Part shown: piece by piece, positions 7,448 through 14,137 of the stretch
How positions within the stretch are numbered: the stretch's first letter is position 1
Layout: every line of letters begins with the position of its first letter
Assembly (NCBI GenBank): GCA_937926265.1
Contig: CALAZS010000216.1
Span: forward strand, 1-14,713
From: an uncultured Gammaproteobacteria bacterium
GTDB taxonomy: Bacteria > Pseudomonadota > Gammaproteobacteria > Chromatiales > Chromatiaceae
Direction of reading: 5' to 3'
DNA: 14,713 nt
Notes under the pieces: model-generated
Told to the model about the DNA's origin: nothing
The model's database searches: none
Seen by the model: the letters and a program-made list of their open reading frames with translations, nothing else
Translations under genes and position numbers: made by a program

Positions 7448-8404
7448 TTGGAAAGACAACTGACATTTCAACAAACTGAGTTTGGCATAACCATTATCGA
7501 AGGCTGGCATGAAAGAAAAGGCATGGCCTGCAGCTATCTGATTGAATCTGAAGGCGAAGTCGCCTTAATTGATACTGGCACGGCACTGGTCTCAGACAAT
7601 ATTCTTGAATTGATCGATACGCATTACAGTAGAGACAGTGTACGTTACATTATTCCGACACATGTCCACCTTGATCACGCCGGTGGTGCAGGCCAGTTAA
7701 TGCAGGCACTGCCTGCTGCAACCCTCTATGTTCACCCCTATGGCTCACGCCATATGATTGACCCTTCAAAACTGCAGGCTGGTGCTTCAGCTGTTTACGG
7801 CGAAGACAATTTTAAAAAGTCTTTTGGCCAGCTCATACCTATTCCGCAGGAACGAGTGGTTGAAACCGTGGATGGCATGCAGCTTGATTTAAACGGGCGC
7901 AAGCTGGTACTGCTGGATGCTCCCGGCCATGCACGCCATCATCTGTGTGTCTGGGATGAACGCTCAAAAGGTATTTTTACCGGCGATGTCTTTGGCAACG
8001 CTTACCCGGAGTTAACTACCGATAAAGGGCATTATCTGACACCTGTTACCAGCCCTGTACAACTCGATCCTCCTGCCTGGCACCAAAGCATTGATAAGTT
8101 ACTGGAACTATCTCCAGAGCGTATGTACCTGACCCACTATGGTGTTTTGGAACATCCAGCTGACTATCGGGACAAACTGCATAAAGACCTGGATGCCTAT
8201 GTTGAACTGATTACAACGCTGCCGATTGAAAACCGCTATGAAGAAGTGCACGAAAGGATAAAGACCTACCACCGGGAAAAAGCTAAAGAACACGGTTGTA
8301 ACATCAGCAATGATGAGTTGGATTACCTGATCGGTTCTGATAATGAGCTATGCGCCCAGGGCCTGGATTTCTGGATGCAGCGCCAGGAAAAGGCAACCAG
8401 CTAA
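7448..8404 (+). CDS. MBL-fold (metallo-beta-lactamase superfamily) hydrolase
   Basis: A 318-residue cytosolic protein without a signal peptide. It has the full metal-binding set: His72, His74, Asp76 and His77 in THVHLDH, His161 in PGHARHH, Asp180 in FTGDVFG and His230 in LTHYG. This set is typical of glyoxalase II-like and other thiol-ester, lactone or phosphodiester hydrolases, usually with a two-zinc site. About 80 residues of helical C-terminus follow the core. The substrate cannot be told. The start is a TTG at 7448, chosen because a strong GGGGAGGA lies about 9 bp upstream and no ATG is in the right place. It ends 6 bp before the convergent kinase gene. Confidence 0.9.
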   Translation: MERQLTFQQTEFGITIIEGWHERKGMACSYLIESEGEVALIDTGTALVSDNILELIDTHYSRDSVRYIIPTHVHLDHAGGAGQLMQALPAATLYVHPYGSRHMIDPSKLQAGASAVYGEDNFKKSFGQLIPIPQERVVETVDGMQLDLNGRKLVLLDAPGHARHHLCVWDERSKGIFTGDVFGNAYPELTTDKGHYLTPVTSPVQLDPPAWHQSIDKLLELSPERMYLTHYGVLEHPADYRDKLHKDLDAYVELITTLPIENRYEEVHERIKTYHREKAKEHGCNISNDELDYLIGSDNELCAQGLDFWMQRQEKATS

Positions 8405-8410
8405 AAAGAA

Positions 8411-9874
8411 TTACTCTGCCGGGGGCAACTCAATACAGAAAGTTGACCCGGCACCAACTGAGCTTTTGAAACTGATCGTGCCTCCCATTAATTCGATCAG
8501 GCGCTTGGCTGTACTTAAACCGATACCGATACCACCCACTTCAGTATTTTGAGCGCCGAGCCTGTTAAGTGGCTGAAAGACCTTATCAAGATTCTCCTCG
8601 GCAATACCAATACCGGTATCAATAAATGAAATCTTTATTTTGTTATTGACGGTTTTTCCAGAGGTTATCGTTATCTTACCATTGTCCCTGTTGAACTTGA
8701 TGGCGTTGGATATCAGCTTTTTAAAAGCATTATGTAACTGGGCCGAGTCTGACCAGGCGGTTAATCCAGGCTCCAACTGCAGGCTAAGCATCAACTGTCG
8801 GTTTTCCAGTTCATCTTGGAACTTTTTACAGGCATCCTCAATGGATGAAGTAACATCCACTTCATGAAGAGAGATACGTGACTCAACTGCATCAAGGTTG
8901 GCATACTCTATTACGGCATCCACCATGGTAGACAGGTGGCCTGAAGCCGACTTAATTTCATCGACACTGTCTTTCGACTCATGACTCAACTTTTCATCAT
9001 ATTCAAGCAAGCCAGCAAACCCAATGATGGCATTGAGAGGCGTTTTTAATTCGTGGCTGATAGTGGAGATAAACTGAGATTTAGCCAGGTTGGCAGCTTC
9101 AGCCTGCTCTTTGGCTTTTAAAAGATCCTGTGTTTTTGCATCCACAAGCGATTGAAGAATTTTTGCTTCATTACGATTATGCTGAATTTGTTTGTATATC
9201 AGCACCAGGACAATGAAACTGAAAAGCACAAATAAAAAATTAATGAAGTCTGCAATTTTTTCAGCCCGGTTAATTTGTGACAGGGTTCGGGTTTCAACCA
9301 GGTCCTGAAACCTGGCAATAGGCTGCATAATACCTTTTTTATAATTATGGTAATCCTGGTCATGGAGCATCAAGATGGCTTTGTCATGATCCTCTCTTGA
9401 GAAATTTTCCTTTTCAACCAGGGACATCGCCTGGAATTCAATTTGTGCCAATTTATCTGATGCTTCCTTTCCCGCTTTGAGCAAATCAAACTCTTCATCA
9501 GTGAAGCCTTTTTCCTTCATAAGATCTACAAGGGATATGGCATCCGCAAATGGATAAGGCCTTACATCATCCTGCATGACCAGGTCCCAGTAAATCTTAT
9601 CCCGTTGTGATGGTCGCGGGCTTTTACCATCACGAACATCAAGGATTTCCTGAAAATGTTTTTTATAACGGGGATCCAGCGTAACAACGTAAGTACGAAC
9701 CATGCGTGTTAAATCATCAGATGACTGGCGCAGCATGTCTGCCAACATACTGGACTCGCGAAACTGCTGGTTCGCAACGGAAATACGGTAATCTGCAAAC
9801 AGATAAGCCCAAAAAAGTACGACTACGAGGGCGATATCAAGAGCCAACCAAAATGTAATTTTGTTAATTTGCAT
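8411..9874 (-). CDS. Orphan membrane sensor histidine kinase
   Basis: A 487-residue hybrid-free kinase. There is a membrane segment at about 8-28, a predicted periplasmic helical sensor at 29-207, a second membrane segment at 208-228, a coiled coil at 229-265, and a HisKA domain with His274 in SHELKTPLN. The HATPase domain has an N-box (ISNAIKFN), G1 (DTGIGI), an F-box and G2 (GIGIGLS). The sensor carries the conserved run DLTRMVRTYVVTLDPRY and DVRDGKSPRP, seen at the N-terminus of many proteobacterial kinases, diguanylate cyclases and chemoreceptors; its ligand is unknown. No HAMP, PAS or receiver domain is present and no response regulator gene is nearby, so its partner is elsewhere. The ATG has no clear Shine-Dalgarno. 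Confidence 0.93.
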   Translation of the reverse strand: MQINKITFWLALDIALVVVLFWAYLFADYRISVANQQFRESSMLADMLRQSSDDLTRMVRTYVVTLDPRYKKHFQEILDVRDGKSPRPSQRDKIYWDLVMQDDVRPYPFADAISLVDLMKEKGFTDEEFDLLKAGKEASDKLAQIEFQAMSLVEKENFSREDHDKAILMLHDQDYHNYKKGIMQPIARFQDLVETRTLSQINRAEKIADFINFLFVLFSFIVLVLIYKQIQHNRNEAKILQSLVDAKTQDLLKAKEQAEAANLAKSQFISTISHELKTPLNAIIGFAGLLEYDEKLSHESKDSVDEIKSASGHLSTMVDAVIEYANLDAVESRISLHEVDVTSSIEDACKKFQDELENRQLMLSLQLEPGLTAWSDSAQLHNAFKKLISNAIKFNRDNGKITITSGKTVNNKIKISFIDTGIGIAEENLDKVFQPLNRLGAQNTEVGGIGIGLSTAKRLIELMGGTISFKSSVGAGSTFCIELPPAE

Positions 9875-9963
9875 AAACAGAAAATTTAAATCTTATAGTG
9901 TTTGTATCGACTTAGATTAAATTTTCTTGAGATTAATCCAATGATTTACATTTGATATCTATG

Positions 9964-9972
9964 GTTATAGCA
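9964..9972 (-). promoter_or_regulatory. Candidate extended -10 promoter of the histidine kinase gene
   Basis: On the minus strand TGCTATAAC has the TGn extension plus a TATAAC -10 hexamer, about 90 bp before the kinase start. A TTGACA lies 21 bp further upstream (9991-9996), too far for an ideal -35, so the extended -10 would have to carry most of the activity. Confidence 0.35.
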
Positions 9973-9986
9973 ACTAGCTGTTAATG

Positions 9987-10035
9987 CATTTGTCAAAAAA
10001 ATCGACTGCTGGTTATGCATACCATTTGTCAAAAA
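9987..10035. repeat. Decayed direct repeat upstream of the kinase gene
   Basis: CATTTGTCAAAAA occurs at 9987-9999 and again at 10023-10035, a 36 bp period. On the minus strand each copy contains a perfect TTGACA, and the bases after it (ATGCATTAACAGC versus ATGCATAACCAGC) also agree apart from a short insertion. This looks like an imperfect tandem duplication of about 35 bp between the thioredoxin-like gene end and the kinase promoter. Confidence 0.6.
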
Positions 10036-10078
10036 TGGGTTTGTGAATTATTGGTGGAATTCGGTGCATTTCCAGCGG

Positions 10079-10579
10079 TCACTCTTTACTTGAGCTGGTT
10101 GAGCGACGTATGAAATTGCTAATCATCTCTGGTGCTACCGCGCCAACCCGGTTAGCAGCTAATTGCCCCTGCGGATTGAAGATCAGAAAACTCGGCGTTC
10201 CCAGAAAACGACGGCCGGTTAGGTCCTGATAATACTTTGCCACATCGCCTATTTCACCCAAAAGATTCTCGAACGGCAGGTCATAGGCTGCAATAAAATT
10301 TTCAGCATCGGCTTTTTTGGCCATGCCATCAATACTCAGGCCCAGCACATTGGCAGCCGGATTGCCGTCATGAAAAAAAGCGTAACTGTCGATTTCCTGG
10401 TTGCAAATGTGGCAATCGTGTCGCCATATCATTACCACAGTCCATTTTTCATTGTCAAAATAGTCTTCAACGGTTTTGTACTGACCCTCGAAATCAACAA
10501 AGGGTTTACCCTCACCTGCCTGGCTTAACCCTGCAGCAAGCAAACCGACAAAAGTCAAAACTGAGACAAAAGTCCTCAC
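10079..10579 (-). CDS. Secreted thioredoxin-like (TlpA/AhpC-type) protein
   Basis: A 166-residue thioredoxin-fold protein with an N-terminal signal peptide (about 1-21, cleavage after LSQA), so it probably acts in the periplasm. The redox motif is Cys56-His-Ile-Cys59 in WRHDCHICNQE and the cis-proline is Pro129 (GTPS). The CHIC active site differs from the CPHC of DsbA and the CxPC common in TlpA, so its redox potential and role (reductase, oxidase or cytochrome maturation) cannot be predicted. The start is a GTG at 10577-10579 with AGGGG at 6 bp. It is divergent from the hemerythrin gene. Confidence 0.85.
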   Translation of the reverse strand: MRTFVSVLTFVGLLAAGLSQAGEGKPFVDFEGQYKTVEDYFDNEKWTVVMIWRHDCHICNQEIDSYAFFHDGNPAANVLGLSIDGMAKKADAENFIAAYDLPFENLLGEIGDVAKYYQDLTGRRFLGTPSFLIFNPQGQLAANRVGAVAPEMISNFIRRSTSSSKE

Positions 10580-10615
10580 ATTACACCCCTTAAATTGATA
10601 ATATTCAGCTACTTA

Positions 10616-10631
10616 TTTACATTTTTGTAAA
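10616..10631. promoter_or_regulatory. Inverted repeat TTTACA-N4-TGTAAA, possible operator
   Basis: A perfect 6+6 bp inverted repeat with a 4 bp loop lies in the 121 bp divergent region between the thioredoxin-like and hemerythrin genes. It could bind a dimeric regulator controlling both. The surrounding sequence is very AT-rich, so chance symmetry is a real alternative. Confidence 0.4.
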
Positions 10632-10700
10632 AAAAGTCAATTTTATCTATTCTAAAAAACCATCGTTTTATTCATAGAATCCATAACTTCAACAATTTAT

Positions 10701-11120
10701 ATGCACAAACTGGATGAAAAACAAAAAGCAGATATTGCACTGATTGATCAACAGCATGAGCAGTTGATGGAGCTGATGCAGTTTGTTAAAACCGATAAAG
10801 AGGTTAATGAAAATCCTGCCAGGTTTTTAGAAGCACTTGTTGAAATTAACGATCTGGCCAGAGAACATTTTGATCATGAAGAAAAGCTTTTGGAGCAGCT
10901 TGGCTATGACAAACTGGATAGCCACACCAGTCAGCATGAGCGCATACTCTATGATCTGAATGACCTGATTTTATCCTGTATGAACAACGAACTGTCTGAC
11001 ACAGCTTCAACGGAACTTATCCAGATCATGACTGACTGGTTTGAAAAACACGTTATACACGAGGACACTGTTTTCTTCACCGAGCTATTATCAGCTGATT
11101 CTCAACCAGATAACGATTAA
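10701..11120 (+). CDS. Bacteriohemerythrin (di-iron O2/NO-binding protein)
   Basis: A 139-residue four-helix-bundle hemerythrin with the complete set of iron ligands: His19 (IDQQHEQL), His56 and Glu60 (HFDHEE), His75 and His79 (SHTSQHE), His117 and Asp122 (HVIHED). It probably binds oxygen or nitric oxide at a non-heme di-iron site in the cytoplasm, for storage, delivery or sensing. Length is typical of single-domain bacterial forms. The ATG at 10701 lacks a Shine-Dalgarno, so translation may start on a leaderless or weakly initiated message. The next gene begins 3 bp after the stop, so the two form an operon. Confidence 0.93.
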   Translation: MHKLDEKQKADIALIDQQHEQLMELMQFVKTDKEVNENPARFLEALVEINDLAREHFDHEEKLLEQLGYDKLDSHTSQHERILYDLNDLILSCMNNELSDTASTELIQIMTDWFEKHVIHEDTVFFTELLSADSQPDND

Positions 11121-11123
11121 CAA

Positions 11124-11504
11124 ATGAATCAGCAGTTTAACGTCCTAGATCTGCCCCTGGAAACCTGTTCAGTTTCCCCTAAAACCGGCTTTTATCGTGA
11201 CGGCAGTTGTCACACTGGCGATAACGACTATGGCTCTCACACAGTCTGCGCCATTGTCACAGATGAATTCCTGGATTTTTCCAAGAGCAAGGGAAATGAC
11301 TTAAGCACACCTGTTCCCCAGTTTGATTTTCCCGGTCTTAAAGCTGGTGACAAATGGTGTGTTTGTGCCCTGCGCTGGAAAGAAGCCTATGAAGGAGGTG
11401 CTGCTCCACGGATATCACTGATGGCCACTCATAAAAATGTTCTGAAATATATTGAGATGGATATACTTCTGCAGTATGCGGTCGACCTTCCACAAAACGC
11501 CTGA
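11124..11504 (+). CDS. DUF2237 family protein
   Basis: A 126-residue protein matching the DUF2237 family over its length: an NVLDLPLETCS start, TGFYRDG, GSHTVCAIVTDEFL, GNDLSTPVPQF, FPGLKAGDKWCVCALRWKEA and ATHKNVLKYI. Several cysteines are spread through the conserved blocks (TCS, SCHT, TVCA, WCVCA), which could bind metal or react with thiols, but no function is established for the family. It follows the hemerythrin gene by 3 bp and is probably co-transcribed, hinting at a redox or gas-related role; that is inference. Confidence 0.9.
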   Translation: MNQQFNVLDLPLETCSVSPKTGFYRDGSCHTGDNDYGSHTVCAIVTDEFLDFSKSKGNDLSTPVPQFDFPGLKAGDKWCVCALRWKEAYEGGAAPRISLMATHKNVLKYIEMDILLQYAVDLPQNA

Positions 11505-11531
11505 TAAATCGATCTAATGGATTAACTGGAT

Positions 11532-11813
11532 TTAGGCGACTGAAAAAACCTGTTTAAGATGAGACGGGTTAACACATAACCTGTTTCCACATGACTGAAC
11601 AATGATGCCATCCTTATCTATTTCACCGGTAAACAGTTCGTAACTGGCACGGTGAGCACTATGCATTTTATTACCATCATCACCTTTTAACAGGATACGG
11701 CCATAGCCGCTATGGGAAATCTGGCCACGCCAATTCCAGCATTCTGTATCGTTAACCTGGTTAACGTTCATCATTATCTTTTGGCGATTTCTGTTTTTCA
11801 AAGACTCATTCAT
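11532..11813 (-). CDS. Small HNH-fold protein with a substituted catalytic histidine
   Basis: A 93-residue protein of the short HNH_3-type family: CWNWRG (25-30), GYGRI, AHRASYELF (53-61) and the zinc/metal motif SCGNRLCVNPSHL (74-86). In canonical members the residue two before the first Cys of this motif is the first H of H-N-H; here it is Gln73. The later N82 and H85 are present. It may have lost or altered nuclease activity and kept a DNA-binding zinc fold. The ATG at 11811-11813 is preferred because AAGGA lies 6 bp upstream; a GTG at 11831 directly after the DUF3429 stop would add six residues. It is the last gene of a three-gene operon. Confidence 0.82.
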   Translation of the reverse strand: MNESLKNRNRQKIMMNVNQVNDTECWNWRGQISHSGYGRILLKGDDGNKMHSAHRASYELFTGEIDKDGIIVQSCGNRLCVNPSHLKQVFSVA

Positions 11814-11831
11814 TTTAAATTCCTTAAACAC

Positions 11832-12308
11832 TTAAGCTATTGCAATGGCCAACTGGGCATTGATTAAACTGAGAACAACGATAATTGTCAGTGGTACCCT
11901 TAACATTGGGTACCACGCAGGCAAGTCACCACGCTTGGTACTTTCCGTATCGAGCACACAAAGACCTGTAAAGGCGATATACAGAATCGACCATTGCGCC
12001 AACCCGCCGACAAATGATGCAAACCATGCAACCAATGCCGGTATAACACTTAACAAGAGCATTCTTTTATCCGGTTCACCCGTATCTGAGTCATATGGCT
12101 TTGCCATCGCCACACCCCAGTGAACAGCACCCATAAATGACAATATGATGACTGCGTATAGCCAAAGAGCATGCTGTATTTGCTCTCCATAGTGAGCCGG
12201 ACTCCACCAAAGCAGCAGTGAGAGCACCACGAAAGGTACAAGCCCGGAATATCCTAAAAACAGGGCTGACCGGGGTATGATGATTTTTTCTGTTGTTACT
12301 GCATTCAT
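11832..12308 (-). CDS. DUF3429 family inner-membrane protein
   Basis: A 158-residue protein with about five hydrophobic segments (near 14-35, 48-68, 83-101, 103-120 and 134-155). The family signature is visible: FLGYSGLVPF (17-26), YAVIILSFMGAVHWG (51-65). DUF3429 has no known function. It lies 9 bp after the ABM-like gene and its stop touches the region translated for the HNH protein, so the three genes form one transcript. The ATG has no clear Shine-Dalgarno, and translation is probably coupled to the preceding gene. A light-stress role is suggested only by its promoter and operon partners. Confidence 0.85.
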   Translation of the reverse strand: MNAVTTEKIIIPRSALFLGYSGLVPFVVLSLLLWWSPAHYGEQIQHALWLYAVIILSFMGAVHWGVAMAKPYDSDTGEPDKRMLLLSVIPALVAWFASFVGGLAQWSILYIAFTGLCVLDTESTKRGDLPAWYPMLRVPLTIIVVLSLINAQLAIAIA

Positions 12309-12317
12309 TTAATTCAA

Positions 12318-12659
12318 CTAGTGAGTTGCCATGTAGTCCTGCTCATTACTGAGCCACATCTTGTGTAGCTGTTTCCAGTCAGGCACTTCTTCCGAGTTAA
12401 ATCCCAGGATTTTGCTTTTGGCAGCTTTGGTAAATGCCTCTATGGCTTTTTTGTTGTCACTTGAGTACATGAATTTTTTCATATGCTCTTCAGACTCCCA
12501 GACACTCAATGTATGTTTGACTCCGTTCATATTCCTGACTTCAACTGAAACATTTCCCCGGGAGCTCTTAGCCTCAAGTAAAGATGGAATCGCATTGCTG
12601 TAAAAGATCAGCAATTTCCAGGGAGACTGCAATTCAAGACCGGTTACTGAGATATACAT
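12318..12659 (-). CDS. ABM/DUF3291-like small alpha/beta-barrel protein
   Basis: A 113-residue single-domain protein. It starts MYISVTGLEL, has a PSLLEAKSSRGNVSVEVR strand-helix region and the block LSVWESEEHMKKFMYSSDNKKAI at 51-73. This pattern is that of dimeric alpha/beta-barrel proteins (ABM/DUF3291) and is reminiscent of the core of spheroidene monooxygenase-like proteins. The position where relatives have a His (SGxH) is Asn69 here. Whether it is an enzyme is unknown. The ATG at 12657-12659 has AGGAG at 6 bp. It is the first gene of the operon, just downstream of a triple TGTACA site. Confidence 0.7.
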   Translation of the reverse strand: MYISVTGLELQSPWKLLIFYSNAIPSLLEAKSSRGNVSVEVRNMNGVKHTLSVWESEEHMKKFMYSSDNKKAIEAFTKAAKSKILGFNSEEVPDWKQLHKMWLSNEQDYMATH

Positions 12660-12690
12660 AGCGCACTCCTGAATATGGCTTGTTACTATT

Positions 12691-12738
12691 TGTACAATAT
12701 TTACCTACAAATATAGTTACTTTGTACATTTTTGTACA
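12691..12738. promoter_or_regulatory. Three TGTACA palindromes, candidate CarH/LitR-type operator
   Basis: TGTACA occurs at 12691-12696, 12723-12728 and 12733-12738. The last two are 10 bp apart and the first is 32 bp away, so all three fall near the same face of the helix. Published CarH operators use repeated TnTACA elements about one helical turn apart, overlapping the -35. Here the outer copy lies at the -35 position of the minus-strand operon. No MerR-type regulator gene is in the window, so the assignment is inference from the motif. Confidence 0.5.
12710..12738 (-). promoter_or_regulatory. Candidate promoter of the ABM-DUF3429-HNH operon
   Basis: On the minus strand TGTACA (12738-12733) serves as -35, followed by a 17 bp spacer and TATATT (12715-12710) as -10, about 50 bp before the ATG at 12659. 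The -35 is part of the TGTACA array, so a repressor bound there would block RNA polymerase; the third TGTACA lies downstream of the -10. Confidence 0.45.
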
Positions 12739-12834
12739 AGAAATATTCATAAAAGTTTTTTTTATAGCCCAAGTAATAAAAATAACCGTAAATTATTATT
12801 TAAAATCAATAAGTTAACCAGATGACAGAAAAAC

Positions 12835-13038
12835 ATGCATAAACCACTACACCTTCAGCACAGTGCAAAAGCAAAGGGGATAAGCCAGAGTGCCAGTCAG
12901 AAATCCAGTCAGAAATCCAGCCAGAAACCCAGCAAGACTACCAGGCATGAGACCGGTTTTAGGAGATTTTACCTGCAGTTGGAAACGCACATACCGGTTT
13001 TATCGAAGGCCATTGTCATGCCACTGAGGGGCAGATGA
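12835..13038 (+). CDS. Possible small basic ORF with SQK repeats (doubtful)
   Basis: A 67-residue open frame with a Ser/Gln/Lys-rich middle produced by a 12 bp tandem repeat. It starts at an ATG without a Shine-Dalgarno and its last 70 bp run antisense to the 3' end of the secreted MBL-fold gene. I recognise no family. It may be the remains of non-coding repeat sequence that happens to stay open, or a small basic protein driven divergently from the TGTACA region. Treat as unproven. Confidence 0.18.
   Translation: MHKPLHLQHSAKAKGISQSASQKSSQKSSQKPSKTTRHETGFRRFYLQLETHIPVLSKAIVMPLRGR
12893..12940. repeat. 12 bp tandem repeat, about four decaying copies
   Basis: CCAGTCAGAAAT at 12893-12904 is repeated exactly at 12905-12916, then as CCAGCCAGAAAC (12917-12928) and CCAGCAAGACTA (12929-12940). 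A multiple of three, it keeps the small open frame intact and would encode SQK-type repeats. This and the TGTACA sites fill most of the 309 bp stretch 12660-12968 that has no firm gene. Confidence 0.8.
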
Positions 13039-13964
13039 ACAGGAACCGAGGATGCCTCGGTAAAATGCGCAGTTCGCGTATCAGGTAATAATTTTCCAGA
13101 TTCAGTAGCCTGCTCATTGGCATGGGATGCAATCACTGAAACCGGTTTAATCAGCTCGTTAATTACGTAAGCCGCTTCTTTCGGACCGGTTGTGAAAGTA
13201 TTTCCAATGTTGATTACGGCTAATTTGGCCTGGTAATGGTCAGCAACCACAGCTTTCTGTTCTGCTGTTATGCCAGTATCGCCTGACAGGTAAGCAACCA
13301 GGCCATTGCTGAATGTAATGACGTAACCGGTTGGTGGACCGGCATAGGCCGTTACACCTGCAGCATCGAGTAACTGTCCAAGCTTGCCACCGACAAACCT
13401 GCCAGAAACACCATTTGAATGAGCAGCAGGCACTGTGGTTATCTGAATACCATTGACTTCCCTGGAACCTCCAAACCTGACCAACTGCGAATCTGATGGG
13501 TTACCACCAACCTGTTCCAGCTTTTTGGAAAAAAACTTTGGCATCTCGCTGCCGGTGATAATTTTGGCCTGCTTTTTATGTGCGATCTGTACCGTGTTGG
13601 TGACACTGGCAACATCTACAGTAAATTCAGGTTTGGCACAGCTACCTGCACCAGGATCAGATAGATGCTTGTCACCTACATGATCGCCATGCATGTGGGA
13701 TACCAGCACTATATCGATATTTCCGAGCCGTTCGTCATCAGCCCCTGCCACTGTCCGGCCAACATCATAGAGAATGCGCGTACCATTAGGATCTTCAAAA
13801 ACCAGCGCCCTGTCGTAACGGCAGAACTCACCCTCATGGCTGCCAAGCGGAGTAACTTTTACCAAATTTGATAACTGATTAGATAATGGATTTGATTGGG
13901 CAACTGCTAATCCGGAAAAAGTAATGAGTACAGACAAAAGCACTAAATTGATTTTGTTTAACAT
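12969..13964 (-). CDS. Secreted MBL-fold (metallo-beta-lactamase superfamily) hydrolase
   Basis: A 331-residue protein with a signal peptide (about 1-22, cleavage near VAQS), so probably periplasmic. The metal motif HMHGDH is at 90-95, with further candidate ligands in AAHSNG (about 180), SGDTG (about 228) and SHANE (about 280). The start block HEGEFCRYDRALVFEDP and YDVGRTVAG recur in a family of exported MBL proteins of unknown substrate. It is unrelated in detail to the cytosolic MBL protein at 7448. A pair of Cys residues ends the protein (CVSNC). The ATG has GGGGA at 6-7 bp. It is followed by no clear terminator. Confidence 0.88.
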   Translation of the reverse strand: MLNKINLVLLSVLITFSGLAVAQSNPLSNQLSNLVKVTPLGSHEGEFCRYDRALVFEDPNGTRILYDVGRTVAGADDERLGNIDIVLVSHMHGDHVGDKHLSDPGAGSCAKPEFTVDVASVTNTVQIAHKKQAKIITGSEMPKFFSKKLEQVGGNPSDSQLVRFGGSREVNGIQITTVPAAHSNGVSGRFVGGKLGQLLDAAGVTAYAGPPTGYVITFSNGLVAYLSGDTGITAEQKAVVADHYQAKLAVINIGNTFTTGPKEAAYVINELIKPVSVIASHANEQATESGKLLPDTRTAHFTEASSVPVHLPLSGMTMAFDKTGMCVSNCR

Positions 13965-14137
13965 GAGCCAATCCCCGCCAGACTGATAAAGTAGAGTGAT
14001 AATGTGTGAGATTATGGAATAAAGCTGTTGTTAAATTCCCTTTATGAAGTAGGCTTATTAACAATATTGCCGCACTCTATAGCCGGTTTGCCGTATTCAT
14101 GTAACTGGATAGCCTGGCGATAACATGAGCAGTTAAA

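Noticed and set aside
11505..11531. Bidirectional terminator between DUF2237 and the HNH-like gene
   Set aside because: The 27 bp gap shows no GC-rich stem or T-run.
12951..13000. ACCGGTTTTA occurring twice near the end of the secreted MBL gene
   Set aside because: Short and partly inside the coding region; no stem structure, so neither terminator nor meaningful repeat.
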